Shown: positions 1 through 10,960 of the stretch, in pieces | Layout: each line of letters begins with the position of its first letter | Numbering within the stretch: the first letter of the stretch is position 1 | Source: Arion vulgaris | Taxonomy: Eukaryota; Mollusca; Gastropoda; Stylommatophora; Arionidae | Assembly (NCBI GenBank): GCA_020796225.1 | Contig: CM036756.1 | Span: forward strand, 53,784,616-53,848,615 | Direction of reading: 5' to 3' | Length of the DNA: 64,000 bases | Made by a program: the position numbers and the translations under genes | Notes under the pieces: model-generated | Databases searched by the model: none | The model's input: the letters and a program-made list of their open reading frames with translations, nothing else | Told to the model about the DNA's origin: nothing

Positions 1-870
1 TAATGAAGTTAGAGCAATTATTTTCTTTATTAATGAAGTTAGAGCAATTATTTTCTTTATTAATGAAGTTAGAGCAATTATTTTCTTTATTAATGAAGTT
101 AGAGCAATTATTTTCTTTATTAATGAAGTTAGAGCAATTATTTTCTTTATTAATGAAGTTAGAGCAATTATTTTCTTTATTAATGAAGTTAGAGCAATTA
201 TTTTCTTTATTAATGATAGACAATTGTTATTTTTAATGAAGTTAATAATTATTTTTTTTCTAATGATTAGACATCCTATAAAAGCAGAAATGTTTCTTTA
301 TTTGGTTAGCAAAATTTAATAGAATTTTCTTTATTAATTGTTAGAGCAATTATTTTCTTTATTAATTAAGTTAGAGCAATTATTTTCTTTATTAATGAAG
401 TTAGAGCAATTATTTTCTTTATTAATTAAGTTAGAGCAATTATTTTCTTTATTAATTAAGTTAGAACAATTATTTTCTTTATTAATTAAGTTAGAGCAAT
501 TATTTTCTTTATTAATAAAGTTAGAGCAATTATTTTCTTTATTAATTAAGTTAGAGCAATTATTTTCTTTATTAATGAAGTTAGAGCAATTATTTTCTTT
601 ATTAATGAAGTTAGAGCAATTATTTTCTTTATTAATGCTAGAGCAATTATTTTCTTTATTAATTAGTTAGAACAATTATTTTCTTTATTAATGAAGTTAG
701 AGCAATTATTTTCTTTATTAATGAAGTTAGAGCAATTATTTTCTTTATTAATTAAGTTAGAGCAATTATTTTCTTTATTAATGAAGTTAGAGCAATTATT
801 TTCTTTATTAATAGTAGAGCAATTATTTTCTTTATTAATGAAGTTAGAGCAATTATTTTATAATGGGCAT
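1..870. repeat. 30-bp tandem array
   Basis: The unit is 30 bp (core gaagttagagcaattatttt), with about 7 perfect copies at 1-213 and about 18 at 330-860. A degenerate, AT-rich spacer lies at 214-330. The left end is cut by the window edge. The main variants are taatgaag versus taattaag. Because 30 is a multiple of 3 and the unit has no stop in one frame, the array reads open as a ten-residue peptide repeat (MKLEQLFSLL). I take that as a by-product of unit length. Confidence 0.97.
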
Positions 871-954
871 GTTACGCTAAGAATGTAGATCTATTTTAAT
901 GTTTAAAAAAAAAAGTTGCATGGTTGCCATGACAACAGCGACAATCTTTTAAAA

Positions 955-1640
955 ATACATGTTATTCTTCTTCTTCTTTTGTCGTCACACTGCTACCGGG
1001 TTGTTGCCAAGTGTCGTGGTTTTCTATTTTTGTTTTGCGCTGTTCTGGTGGCTTGTGTGATTGTTATCTTTGCTCTTTCACAGGCTTCTGCTACGCCATC
1101 TAACCATCTTTTCCGTGGTCTTCCTCTTGCCTTCTTTCCCGATGTTCTGTTGTAGAAGACTCTGTATATCGTCCAGTGCAGGGAATGGCTAATTAATAAC
1201 TAACTATCTCTATGTCATTCTCCGCACCGGGGACTACAACTGACTTGCATCTTTTATGGCCAACCCCTTCATTTGTTTCTCTATGTAATTCAAGCATGGT
1301 TTTGTGCCAACTTTCTTTCTTATGCTGATGTTGGTGATTTGTCTTTCCTGTGTTGTTGGTAACTTTTGCAGACAATGCATTTCACATGTAGTTATTTTTG
1401 TGACTGCGCTTTGCTCAATGTCCATGTTTGGATCTGGTAACACAAAGTAGGTATAAAATGCTGTTGATCATCTGTTGCTTAGCTGCCTGTGAAATTTTTG
1501 GGTGCCTTAACAATGGGGCTAGCTGGTAGGTTACAGCATTTGCTTTTGTACTCTAGCCTCTATCTCTCTATCCAGTTTTCCGTCTTCTGTGAATATGCTT
1601 CCTAAGTATTTGAATTCTTTCACTTGGTTTATTTTAGTGC
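955..1640 (-). mobile_element. LINE 3' fragment (family A), reverse-transcriptase C-terminal region
   Basis: A 5'-truncated non-LTR retrotransposon tail on the minus strand. It begins, in element terms, with the region before the conserved IKWFGHLIRM-type motif of LINE ORF2 C-termini and ends in a (GAA)n tail at about 965-979. A second, longer-matching copy lies at 19966-20660 on the same strand. Frameshifts and stops make it a dead copy. Family assignment (RTE-like) is from protein style only. Confidence 0.75.
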
Positions 1641-2045
1641 CAATAACATAAACATGTTATTAGAATCCTATAATTTACAAAAAAACAAAACAAAACCCAA
1701 ATATATTGAGAAATAAAAGAGTGATTCATAAACTGTAAGCATATTTACAGCTACAGGTCCATTTATTTTCTGTTAAATCTCAAGAAATATATTTTATTTT
1801 TATTTTAAAACTTATGCTTGCCAAAAAACCGCCCAAAATGTGTCAGCATTTCCCATTGAAAATTAATTTTAAAAACACATATTCATAAAAATGTAATCTG
1901 AAATGAACCTGTAGCTATAAAATAATATGTGGGACATTCACCTCAAACTTCATGTATCTAGCTTTAGTATTAGTTAAAACTCAGGGATTTCCGACATACA
2001 AAAATGGAAAAAAATGATTTGAGAAAACTCAATTTTAAACTTGGA
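1641..2045. other. AT-rich stretch, nothing recognised
   Basis: I see no exon-like reading frame with splice signals, no terminal repeats and no match to the other repeats in the window. Confidence 0.5.
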
Positions 2046-2047
2046 AT

Positions 2048-2337
2048 TTGAAAGAAAAAGGACACTGCAGACTCAACAAACACTTATACAGACTAGGAAT
2101 AAGTCAAACAGCTCTCTGCCAGTGTCAGCAGGCAGAACAGACACCAGAGCATATCCTGCAAGACTGTCCTCTTCTGTGTGAGCTGAGAAGCAACATGTGG
2201 CCACACCCAGTCGACCTGAAAACTAAGCTTTGGGGAAACCTGACAGACCTGAAGCTGTCTGCCCAGTTTGTGGTCCACAGTAAATTAAGTGCATGACCAG
2301 AGATCGCTGAAGAAGAAGAAGAAGAAGAAGAAAGAAA
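2048..2337 (+). mobile_element. LINE 3' end (family B), C-terminal zinc-knuckle region
   Basis: The frame at 2048-2296 shows the C-terminal cysteine/histidine motif typical of Jockey-like ORF2 proteins (C-x-C-x8-H-x4-C around CQCQQAEQTPEHILQDCP). After it comes the conserved Trp-Pro and Leu-Lys segments, a stop at 2294, and a (GAA)n tail at about 2311-2335. Other copies lie at 12795-12888 (tail only), 33045-33370, and 40690-41220 on the minus strand. The copy is 5'-truncated and non-functional. Confidence 0.85.
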
Positions 2338-2564
2338 AAGGTATAGAATTGAGCGTTTCTTATTAAAGTTGTAATGCTAATACGCAAACAAAACAATATA
2401 ATTGTATGTGTAATCGATAGTACGAATATTGTACTTTATAGAACTGACACTGAAAAATCGATGTTTTTGACTAAAACTAAAATTTTCTAGAGAGTCAAAC
2501 CCTTAACCAAGGAGTTAAAAATTATAATATTGGTTTTAGACTTGATAAATTTAGTCTTCCCCAA

Positions 2565-2880
2565 ATTTCCTAGTGCGATGAAAGTTCCTCTCGCTTTCTG
2601 TATTCTTGTTCTATCTTTATGTGTTCCTCCCTCGCTGTTTACACTGCTATGCAAGTATGTGTATGATTCTCACCCTGGAAGACTACTACTACTACTACTA
2701 CTACTCATCATCATCAAGGTGCGTATCCTTTATAGGACGTTGCTCTCTTTGCAGCGCATCTGAAATTCACTCTGTTTCTATCCAGTTCACCCACTTCGTC
2801 AATGGTCATATTCATGGTTTCTTTAATATCTTGTAGACATCTTCTTCTTGGTCTGCCTCTGCGTCCTTGGACCTACTATT
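2565..2880 (-). mobile_element. LINE fragments (reverse transcriptase and C-terminus)
   Basis: Read on the minus strand, 2565-2690 matches the thumb region that is clear at 63013-63198 on the other strand (the SYTYLGS-type segment). 2700-2880 then reads as a degraded Arg-rich C-terminal segment (GRPRRRCLQDIKETM). A (TAC)n microsatellite at 2679-2706 separates the pieces. Confidence 0.6.
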
Positions 2881-2889
2881 ACTACTACA

Positions 2890-3510
2890 ACGTTATGTTT
2901 CCAGAGAAACATAGTGCCATCAGTGTTGCTCTCCACTGAGTTATCTTCTGAGTACAAGCCAAGACTAGGGTAAAATTATGTACCGAAGGGGAAACACGTA
3001 AACACGAAGTACGGTAGTTAGTTATAAATAACATTTCCGTAGCCTTTTCAGACCTTAGGGTCTCAAGTGTCTCTCAGTTCCCGTTTCTAGGACCTAGTGC
3101 ACAGAAGGTAGAAGGGCCAATTCCTTTCCTCAAGTGTGGAACGTCGAGTGTGAGGTCGAAACTCACAACTCTCTTGTGTCCGAGTAAGGTGGTTATATAT
3201 AGTAAAATAACAAAATACTACGCCGTTTCGACCAAAAGGCCTTTATCGAGAAATGGATAAAAGAATAAACGAGGTACAAAAACGGTAATGTATAACAGAC
3301 ATCATAGGCACAGTGAAACTATGCGTTCCTAACTAATATAATTGATATTCTGTGTCCCTCTACTTCAGTTCTGATCAAGCTGTTCTGATCTCTTTCTACT
3401 TTCCTCTTCTATTTTTCTTTGCCAGAGGTCTTCTACGTAGGACCGTGGTCACAGCATAAATTCCAGTGAAAGTGGAATTTGTTCCTATCATAACCGCTTT
3501 CAAGCCGACG
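2890..3510. other. Unassigned, probably old repeat sequence
   Basis: No coding signal. A segment at 3215-3255 (cgtttcgaccaaaaggcc and flanks) looks like the tail of an old retroelement, but I cannot place it. Confidence 0.35.
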
Positions 3511-3514
3511 CAGT

Positions 3515-3660
3515 TTCTTCTTCTTCTTCGAACGCTCCATATCGACCACTTGTTAAACCACTCTGTGTGATTTGTATGTGATCTGAGCCCAAGAACGATT
3601 GTACGTTGTGCCAGTTATGCGCCTACAAGTAGGCCAGCACACCCGATTTCTTGCCTTACA
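3515..3660 (-). mobile_element. SINE family B, 3' half
   Basis: Minus-strand copy of the 3' half of the window's commonest SINE: the (GAA)n tail at about 3518-3530, then the conserved block with the cctacttgtaggcgcataac motif (read in reverse). Other copies are at 16735, 38830, 40368, 42955 and 53448. Confidence 0.85.
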
Positions 3661-3904
3661 AAACATGCCTTGTAGTTCGCAGTGTTACTATTCTATGCAC
3701 ACTTTGAAGGCCCTGGTTATACGTGGACCTAGCTTCAATTGGGTACTAAAGAAACAATGAGAAGTAAAGACGACCGGTGGGCTGTTGACCACATCGACCG
3801 TCGAGTGTCGTTAGTGAAAGTACAAATACGTACCTAACACCGTATTCTCTAAGATAGCACTGTATGAAAACGATTGCTTTACTTACTTTACATAACTATA
3901 GAAG

Positions 3905-4010
3905 AATCACCCGTGTGTTGCCGGGGCTCGCTAGGGGAGCATAGTAACACTGCGACCTACACAGCATGTCGTAAGAGGCGATTGAGGTAGAGGCCTAGGA
4001 GTCAAAACGT
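3905..4010 (+). mobile_element. SINE family B, 5' half
   Basis: Matches the 5' half of family B, including the core CATGTCGTAAGAGGCGA and the following GGCCTAGG. It breaks off before the 3' half. Confidence 0.8.
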
Positions 4011-4085
4011 CGGTGTTTTTATAACTTCATCCTTGCTTATGTAAAATTACAGTATGTATCGCATGTTTGCTCAGTTTTTTCGCAG

Positions 4086-4270
4086 CCATCTATCCCGATT
4101 CATTTGTATCTGATTTCTTCAGATATGTTGGTTATATGTTGAAAAATACCCTATCATGGTTTTTATTACACTTTATAATAATCCTTGTGTACCCAGTCAA
4201 AATTCCTGTTGATATTTTCAGTAATTTAATTGAGCGAGACTGTCCTACTTGGCATGCAGTTTTATTCGAA
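4086..4270 (+). CDS. Putative internal exon of an unrecognised membrane protein
   Basis: An open, stop-free 185-nt segment bounded by a good 3' splice site (pyrimidine tract then cgcag at 4081-4085) and a consensus donor (GTAAGT at 4271-4276). It encodes 61 residues after a two-base split codon. There is one strongly hydrophobic stretch at roughly residues 22-38, likely a membrane segment, followed by an acidic/Cys-containing loop. The end is phase 0, and the exon at 4791 starts in phase 0, so the two can be joined. I do not recognise the family. SINE-like sequence between the exons and the lack of upstream exons keep this tentative. Confidence 0.45.
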
Positions 4271-4335
4271 GTAAGTCTATTAAATATTATTGTTGCTCTC
4301 AATTGATCTTTTATGCAAATTGTGAAGTTGAATGT

Positions 4336-4500
4336 TGTTGGTTTGTTGATTGTATGCGTTCATTCTTATCAACGATGTTAGCAGCTCTTTGTGATCTGTG
4401 TGGTTTGCGTTGTTGGTTTGTTGATTGTATGCGTTCATTCTTATCAACGATGTTAGCAGCTCTTTGTGATCTGTGTGGTTTGCGCCAAAAACGTGAATAG
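4336..4500 (-). repeat. 75-bp tandem duplication inside a diverged SINE (family B2)
   Basis: Two near-identical 75-bp units (4336-4410 and 4411-4485). Read on the minus strand, the unit covers the 3' part of SINE family B2. Its gcgttcattctt and ctctttgtgat segments align with the intact B2 copy at 60820-60900. The duplication therefore arose inside a SINE. Confidence 0.75.
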
Positions 4501-4790
4501 CCCTGTTAGGTTCTACAGCAGGCTCATTCGAAATTCGGCTAACATTTTTATGAATGAGTTTGCTTGATCTGACAGTCCCAGACATCTTTCGTTATTTCTT
4601 GCACTGAAAATTAGTCACTCTTTATTGATCGCTTTTCGAAAACTCAATGCAGCTTGTAAATGAGCGCATTTACATATAATATTAATAGCATGTTCATGCG
4701 TTGTCACTGTCTGAGTCTGACGCAGTGAGGTCGTTACAGATACGAAACTTTTTCAGCCGTTTTGCTATTTGTATTGGTTTTTGTCGCCAG

Positions 4791-4901
4791 ACAATTTTAA
4801 GCTTTCCCTTTAAGAAAGCCGAAACCATTATTGAACATAAAACGGAACTCGTAGATCGTAGATATAAAGCAAGGCAGCTCAATAAAGTACTCAATCAATG
4901 A
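4791..4901 (+). CDS. Putative terminal exon of the same unrecognised gene
   Basis: A strong 3' splice site (tttttgtcgccag ending at 4790) is followed by 36 codons in phase 0 and a TGA at 4899-4901. The peptide is basic and rich in Lys, Glu and Arg with heptad-like spacing, as in a short cytoplasmic tail or coiled coil. Joined to the 4086-4270 exon it would give a C-terminus with one membrane segment and a charged tail of about 50 residues. A LINE copy begins right after the stop. Product unknown. The frame also stays open upstream of the acceptor (from about 4701), so a non-spliced reading is possible. Confidence 0.4.
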   Translation, partial: TILSFPFKKAETIIEHKTELVDRRYKARQLNKVLNQ

Positions 4902-5310
4902 AGTGATATGCCTGCCGGCATAGGCGATCATGTCTCTTCACAATTCTCTCGCCTTGGTGCAGTTAATCAGTTCTGACGTCAATCGTTTGTCGAACCACGA
5001 TGTCAGACCATCCAACATATTCTCTCTCTGTCTTCCACGATCTCCCTTCCTAAATTTTACCTGTTGTCACCAAATATTCTAAACCTTCTGTTTGCATTAT
5101 ATGCTCGAAGAACCTTGATTTTCTTATTCTTTTGATAATGTTTATTTGTGTGCAGATCTGATTTAAAATCTTGTCATTTCTTTTCTTCGCTGTCCATGTC
5201 ATTTTCAGCATTCTTCTGTAAAACAATATCTCGGTGGTTTCCACTGATCTTATTTAGTGCCTGTTCATTGTCCATGATTCGCTGACATACATAAGTATTG
5301 GTTCAATATA
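4902..5310 (-). mobile_element. LINE 3' fragment (family C)
   Basis: The minus-strand frame at 5050-5244 shows the ORF2 C-terminal segment (ILFYRRMLKMTWTAKKRN and onward), and the 3' UTR runs to about 4905. It matches the longer copy at 58200-58860. Frameshifted and dead. Confidence 0.85.
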
Positions 5311-5800
5311 AAAACACGATTTATAAAGTACAAAAACACGATTTATAAAGTATAAAAACACGATTTGTTTTGTTCTTATACTCTGCAAAACCACCCAACC
5401 TCAGTTCCACGTGTTCTGCCCCAGTACAGAGTTTTACTGCAATTTTTACATGTGTCAACACAAGACAGTATGTTTACATCAGCCATTCCGACATGAATAG
5501 TCAGTGGATTTGTCACATATTTCTTCTCTGCTTTTTAGTTAACAGAATTTCGCCAGGACCAGGCAATTCTGATACGACTGACCAGTTTGACTCTAGATGG
5601 CATGTCAGCTCTGGCGGTATCCAATACGACGAACATATCCAACATCATGCATCAGCATAACTCAGTAGATGTGATACTAAGAAGTGGGGGTTTTCTTCAA
5701 AATCTTACCAGTAGCAATCTGTCAAAACGTGTGTTCTGTTAGACAATATGAATTGTTAGTTGGATATATTGATGATTAGAAAGAAGTCAGAATGACGCTG
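5311..5800. other. Short tandem repeat, then unassigned sequence
   Basis: About 5306-5365 holds three copies of a roughly 25-bp unit containing acacgatttataaagta. The rest shows no gene, RNA or transposon signal that I can name. Confidence 0.5.
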
Positions 5801-5804
5801 ACTA

Positions 5805-6055
5805 GAAATTAAGATCATCGTATGGTTTCCTGGATAGCGAAGAATAGAACCACTGCCTCCTCTCGTATTTTGTAAAATGCGACCAGGTGGTGCTGGTTGG
5901 GGCCGGCGACTCTAGACTGCAAAAAAGCAAACAGCTACAAAAACAGAGACAGAAAATATCCAAACTTCTCATGAAAATCTGGATGTCATAGCAAAAAGGC
6001 ACAGATGGAATTGAGCGAAAATTGTATGTCTCTGTCTTGTGTGCCATTGGCGTAA
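5805..6055. repeat. Dispersed repeat, copy 1
   Basis: Shares several segments (such as cactg-cctcctctcg and aacagctacaaaaa) with 35035-35130. It is an unclassified interspersed repeat without coding sequence. Confidence 0.45.
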
Positions 6056-6203
6056 CGAGGATTTATGATGAAACTTGTCTATTGAGAACGAATATGTGTA
6101 TTGTCCTGACACCCGTCACAAAGTCGCATTGATTCATGACGTAATGACTCTTGCTGTGAACATTTGGATACATGCCTAGAGTACTGGCCGTAACTAACAG
6201 GTA

Positions 6204-6227
6204 GGTTAGGGTTAGCTGACCCTAACC
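6204..6227. repeat. Small palindrome of telomere-like motifs
   Basis: GGTTAGGGT and ACCCTAACC face each other across a six-base loop. A second CCTAACCCTAACC stretch lies at 6582-6594. These are too short to be a telomeric tract. Confidence 0.5.
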
Positions 6228-6289
6228 ACACACAACTCTAGATAACTAGGCCAGACAACTGACAAGGGGTTCCTGACCTAGATCAGAAA

Positions 6290-6545
6290 AGGGGCCGGAA
6301 AATATAGATGTTTGATAGAGCACTGCAAGCTTTTTGCAATTTTACTCAATTCTGTGAGTCTATGGTTATTTATTGGTGAAAATATTCATTATATTGATAT
6401 TCCTTATTGTTAAACATAACTTGTTGCATAAAATAACTTCGATTTAGCATTTTGTGTTGATTTTTAAATGAATTCGTCTATATACACCAACACTGAATGC
6501 AAGGTCACGTGGTGTAGTTGGGGTCTGATTTCCATAATTCTTACC
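6290..6545. repeat. Dispersed repeat family R1, copy 1
   Basis: Shares ordered blocks (tttgcaattttac, a bent gttatttattgatgaaaa-type segment, and a late gtcacgtg block) with 18180-18490 and 25885-26135. No coding sequence. Probably an old non-autonomous element. Confidence 0.55.
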
Positions 6546-7000
6546 TGAGTCCGAAGGCCCATACGTTTATAGTTGGCTCTGCCTAACCCTAACCGTAACC
6601 AACAGGCAATCTGGTGGCCCAAAACGAGCACATTCGTGAGCCTTGCATTGATAAGCACTGAGAACTCCCTCATCATCTAGTGCTGGAGCAGTCTAGCTCT
6701 AGTTGCTCTTCGGGGCTGGTAGAACATCCACAGCATCTTCAATGATAAGTCTACATAACATTGGACCGAAAGGTAATAGCACAAGTGCTGCTGAATTAAT
6801 AAGAAAGTGGTCACGACAAGTATCTCACACAAGGACACAGGGATCAAAGCATTAGAACGACCATACTTCGTTAGTATAAAAACTATATAGCTAGCTATCC
6901 ATCTCTTCAGTGTGTATACTCTATGGTAGAAAATCAAGTAAATGTATAGAAATTATACAAGATTGCTAGAGACAAAACAGTAATGATTATTTATACTCAC

Positions 7001-8055
7001 CAGTCTGTCTGCAGCAGCAGGTCTAACTAGTTTGTTCTCTGTCAGAAAAGTTCGCCGCCTTGTAACTTCCTTCTGGTCGTTGCTCCATTCCGTATCCGAA
7101 ACAAAATCATCCTTGGCCATATCAGCAACAAGTGTATCTTCATTCAAAATGTCATGGTTCGATCCTTCATGAAATTTGTTATCATTTACGTTTCCATGAT
7201 CTGCTCCAGACTTATGTTCGTTTGTGTTCTTCTTGTTCTCTTTAACTTGTCTATCAGAATCCATAGTATTGCTCTTATTTTGAAGCGATACACGGCCAGT
7301 AGCCTGACTAACGTTAATCTGATCTTTAATTCGTGTGCTATAACTATCATGTTTTTTGGTGGTATTTTCAAATGACTGCTGCGATTGTCTGTTAGCGTTA
7401 AAAGTGCTTTCTTTTCTACTTTTAACAATATTCACTTTAATTTTTTTGATGTGTGGTAATGAATTCATACTGGAGTTTCCTGTTCTTGTGTCATTCAACT
7501 TTTTAACGGCGTACACATCTACCGGAGTATTCAAAGATAACTGTGTTGTAAGTTCATAAGAACTGTCCATAGTACTCTTCAAAGGAACGGTCAGTTTTCT
7601 TTTTACCTTCTTGCTGCTTTGTTTAAGCTTGTTTACTTTATTATCTATACTCTTAAGTGATATATTTGATTTCAACTGTGACTGTTCTTGGCCATTTTGT
7701 CTATATTCTTTTCTTGCTCTACGGGCATTAGAGAATCTAGCTAATATCTCTGCTGTTGTCATATTGTTTAGTTCTCCAGCATCTACATAATCTTCAGAAT
7801 GTGAAGATTGTACTGTCTGACTTGTGCCGCTTTTATTCATTCTACGTTTCTTTCTGGATTCAGAGAGCTTTCCTTCTAATTGCTCTGTTTTCTTCGGTAG
7901 AGTAATACTATCATCACCTATAGTAGTTATTTTCTGTGTGGATTGATGCATTGATCTGAAATCAATATGTTCCAAGTGTATTCCCTTACGACTGTTATGG
8001 CGATTCTCTTTATCAATATTTTGTTGCTTCACATCTGACAGGGACTGCTTGCAAT
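7001..8055 (-). CDS. Large internal exon of an unrecognised Lys/Ser/Asn-rich protein
   Basis: A 1055-nt segment without stops, bounded on the minus strand by an acceptor (tttttcccgtag just above 8055) and a consensus donor (GTGAGTATAA, 6991-7000 in plus coordinates). It starts with two bases of a split codon and ends in phase 0 after 351 codons. The product is polar and probably disordered, rich in Lys, Ser, Asn and Asp, with basic clusters (KKRRMNK, KVKRKL) and a KEN motif near its start (NIDKENRHN). There is no known domain that I can see. An exon at 18651-18784 fits it in phase. Base composition and codon use are unlike the LINE debris around it, and no frameshift is present, which supports a live gene. 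Function unknown. Confidence 0.6.
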
Positions 8056-8204
8056 CTACGGGAAAAAAGTAGTAAACAGTTGGATTACATTTATTTTATC
8101 TCATAGGTTTGGGCATCAGGGTACACAGTGGTTTGATTTAGTTGTGTTTTTTTTTTAACTTAAAGAAGAGCGTCGTTTTATTTAACGAAGCTGGTAGCCA
8201 CTTC

Positions 8205-8525
8205 ATTTCATGACAGAGATACGCAGAATGCTTGGAATATCAAGATGAGACCGGTTTAAAAATGAAAAACATGAAAAAATTGGTACAACACCAGTGCTGA
8301 ACTTCATCAAAAAACAACACATTGAATGGTTCGGCAACATAAGCAGATTACCAACAGACAGGGCGCCTCAAGGAGCAATTATACTCCAATACAGTGGATC
8401 CAAAATAAATGACTTCCACGCAAAAGATGGACCTCAGAAATAACAGAGGCGGTGAAAAAACACTATTTATAAAGCACGCACAAAAGCCCGTTTGAGCAGT
8501 CTCTTCTTATCCTGACGATGTGAAG
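8205..8525 (+). mobile_element. LINE 3' fragment (family D)
   Basis: A truncated ORF2 C-terminus with the (R)RML-x-ISR-type start, then TVLNFIKKQQIEWFGNISRL-like wording (in pieces) and the family tail. Matches 26890-27215, 58035-58170 and 59140-59420. Confidence 0.8.
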
Positions 8526-8984
8526 CAAAACATGATCAGAGAAAAAAAATTAGAAAGAAGCGCGTAGGTAATAAAAAATTACAATGATAGTCACTTCCTT
8601 TTGCAGTAGAGAGAGTCCGGTTTTTTTGTTCATATTGACAGAAAAATAGCAGACATGCACGAAAGAACAAACAGGAAGTACATCGACGTTTGTGTCTCGT
8701 GTCATTAGGTTTCTGACACATGAAATTTAGAAGTAATCTGTTAACGGTTTCTGCTGCAACAAAGCTCAAATCACATACTCCATATATCAAGAGAGAGGGC
8801 CCAAGAGAGAGCATACCCGGGCTCCAAGTTTCGCCCCACACCTGTTTCCAGGGTCACCACGAGGAGGTGAGGGCAGGGTCTAGATTAGTGCCAGCTCACT
8901 AATCCTGGCGAGCCGTTGTCCCCATGCGCCTTTGACTCTCGATCATATCTAAAAATCAACGCAAACAAGGAACATCTTCTCCAT

Positions 8985-9895
8985 GAAGAACTCATTAAGG
9001 AGAAAGGATGTAGACTCAAGAGAGGCAGATCATGACTGAGTCAGGTGGAAGATACTCTTAGAAAAATATGTGATCCTTCCGGAATTGAAACAGGAGAGGA
9101 ATGGATTGCTGTGCCACCTCAATTTCAGATTGCTTTCACAGTTATTACATATATTAAGAAAAACTGCGAACAAAATAATCTGTCACTGATTAACGTGGAG
9201 GTTGAGGCCCTCTTATTTACACCGATGGTTCGCTCATTCGCCAACAACACTGTGCGTGAGCCTTTTCAGCACTCTCAGGAGGAAAAATAATAAGAGATGC
9301 CAGTGGGGCCTACGCAACAACCAGAAGTAGTTTGACAATGGAGGTTCGGGCGATTACGCAGGCGGTGAAATGGTTGGCATCTCACAACTACACTCGTGCT
9401 TTCATACTCAGTGACTCCATGAGCATGATTCGTAAAGTCGAATCAGGAATGGTGAGACGAAACTGGGTGGAGGTACTGGTACAGACAATGATCAGAGAAA
9501 TCACTTTAATTTTTGTCCCTTGGCACGCAGGAGTTAGGGGTAATGAACGAGCTGATAGATTGGCTGGCTTGGCTACAATATCAGAAGGAACTCCCATGGA
9601 TCGAAATGACATTCTTCACGCAATGAGAGAGTTTTTTTCCGAACAGAGGAGTTTCAGGGCTGTTAATCCCACTCGCTGACCAGATTTAGAGAGATGGTTG
9701 TTAATATTGGTGCAGCCCGAAAAGAACGACATACTAAATATGCAAAGAGATTGATTAATCAACATCGAATTGGCGTGTTGGGCCGCCGGACGCTGCTGGA
9801 TTTGCTGAGGCGGAGATCGGAGCACATATCGACATGTCCGGAGCGCTATGATGGTACTCCTCATATAAGTGATAACTGATAACCTGCAGCTCGCC
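8985..9895 (+). mobile_element. LINE fragment with RNase H domain (family E, best copy)
   Basis: The frame at 9332-9679 encodes an RNase H-like domain as found at the C-terminus of I/Jockey-group LINE ORF2 proteins: a Glu in MEVRAI, an Asp in LSDSMSM, and the FVPWHAGVRGNERADRLAG motif with its His/Asn/Asp residues. After a stop, the next frame (9694-9879) continues with the Arg-rich segment to the C-terminus. Relatives lie at 10110-10535, 25262-25700 and 62690-62960, with tail-only copies at 34520-34600 and 49675-49775. Stops and frameshifts show it is dead. Confidence 0.88.
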
Positions 9896-10109
9896 CCCAC
9901 TGTCCTCACACTGTCATCATTATCGCTGCTGTAGTTCGCGTGATACGTGGAAACCCATGGGTATCAATTGACTAGGTTAATTGAAGATCAGTTATTACTC
10001 AGCGCAACAATGCTAGCCAGCGCATCATATTATTCACGGCATGACAATGTAACTACTGGTGGTGACTAAGGTACTACTCTGACTGTAGTCACAAAACTGC
10101 TTGCATTCT

Positions 10110-10535
10110 GAGTTATTCATTGAGTATAATTCCAAAGGTGGAGGCTGGTTTGATCGGTGTGCAGGCAATGGACTGAATCACTACAAGCGTCAACAATTTG
10201 AAGAATGACATTCATCTTCGTTCCGGGCCACATGGATGTCGGTGGCAATGAGAGAGCTGGCTCTGTCATCATATCAGGGGGTCAGCCAATGGATAGAGCT
10301 GATATTCTGAGCGCCCACATAGAGTGTGGTCGCAAAGAGGATTTTCATTTAAACCAATCAACGCCAACTGCTAGATTGCAAGAGCTTGGATTGAATGGGC
10401 AGAAAAGAACAGCACAACATGTATATGATTAGGCTCATCAGTCAAGATCGAACTGGTACGGTTAATTGCTGGATGCTGTTGGAGATATTGTGAAGGAGAT
10501 CGGAGCACCTATGGACATGTTCGGAGTGCAATGAA
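10110..10535 (+). mobile_element. LINE family E fragment
   Basis: Contains a shortened RNase H block (FVPGHMDVGGNERA) and the MDRADIL segment, then the 3' tail (gaaggagatcggagcacc). Internal deletions and stops. Confidence 0.82.
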
Positions 10536-10779
10536 GATATTCCAAACTGAAACTAATACTAAATTATTTCCGGCTTGCTGCATGCACGTCTACAATGTCT
10601 CTGCTATGTTGCAATTAAAACAACTCACACACCCGAACTTAACGTATGTATATGTATTGTAAGCGCTGTTACGAGGTTATCAAGCTGATGCATGTTGCTT
10701 TCTTACACCGTAAAGTCAGTAGTAACCAATACTGGGCCCTCTATTTAAGGGCCTAAAGCCGAAGGGTTGATTTCATTGC

Positions 10780-10960
10780 ACCGGATTTTACCCCATATGG
10801 CTCGGTTCTTCTCCTGAAGTATTGCACAAAACACAAACTACGTAGCTCCGGCAACAATCATAAAGGTCTCTGGAAAAAAGTGCACTCGTGCACAGAACGT
10901 CGCGATCCGGTTTCGAACCCACGATCTTTGGAACGCAAAGCAACGGCTTAACCACTTAGA
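10780..10960 (-). mobile_element. tRNA-derived SINE family A, minus copy
   Basis: Minus strand: a pol III B box (GGTTCGAAACC, reverse of about 10911-10921) and an A-box-like region reaching into the adjacent 65-bp array. The 3' body ends with the ccatatgg and acccggtgcaa blocks shared with 12248-12495. The array begins exactly at its 5' head. Confidence 0.8.

Noticed and set aside
3..888. Open frames encoding a repeated ten-residue peptide
   Set aside because: Explained by a 30-bp satellite with a stop-free frame. No start context, splice sites or unique sequence.
6204..6600. Interstitial telomere
   Set aside because: Only two or three TTAGGG-like units in each of two spots.
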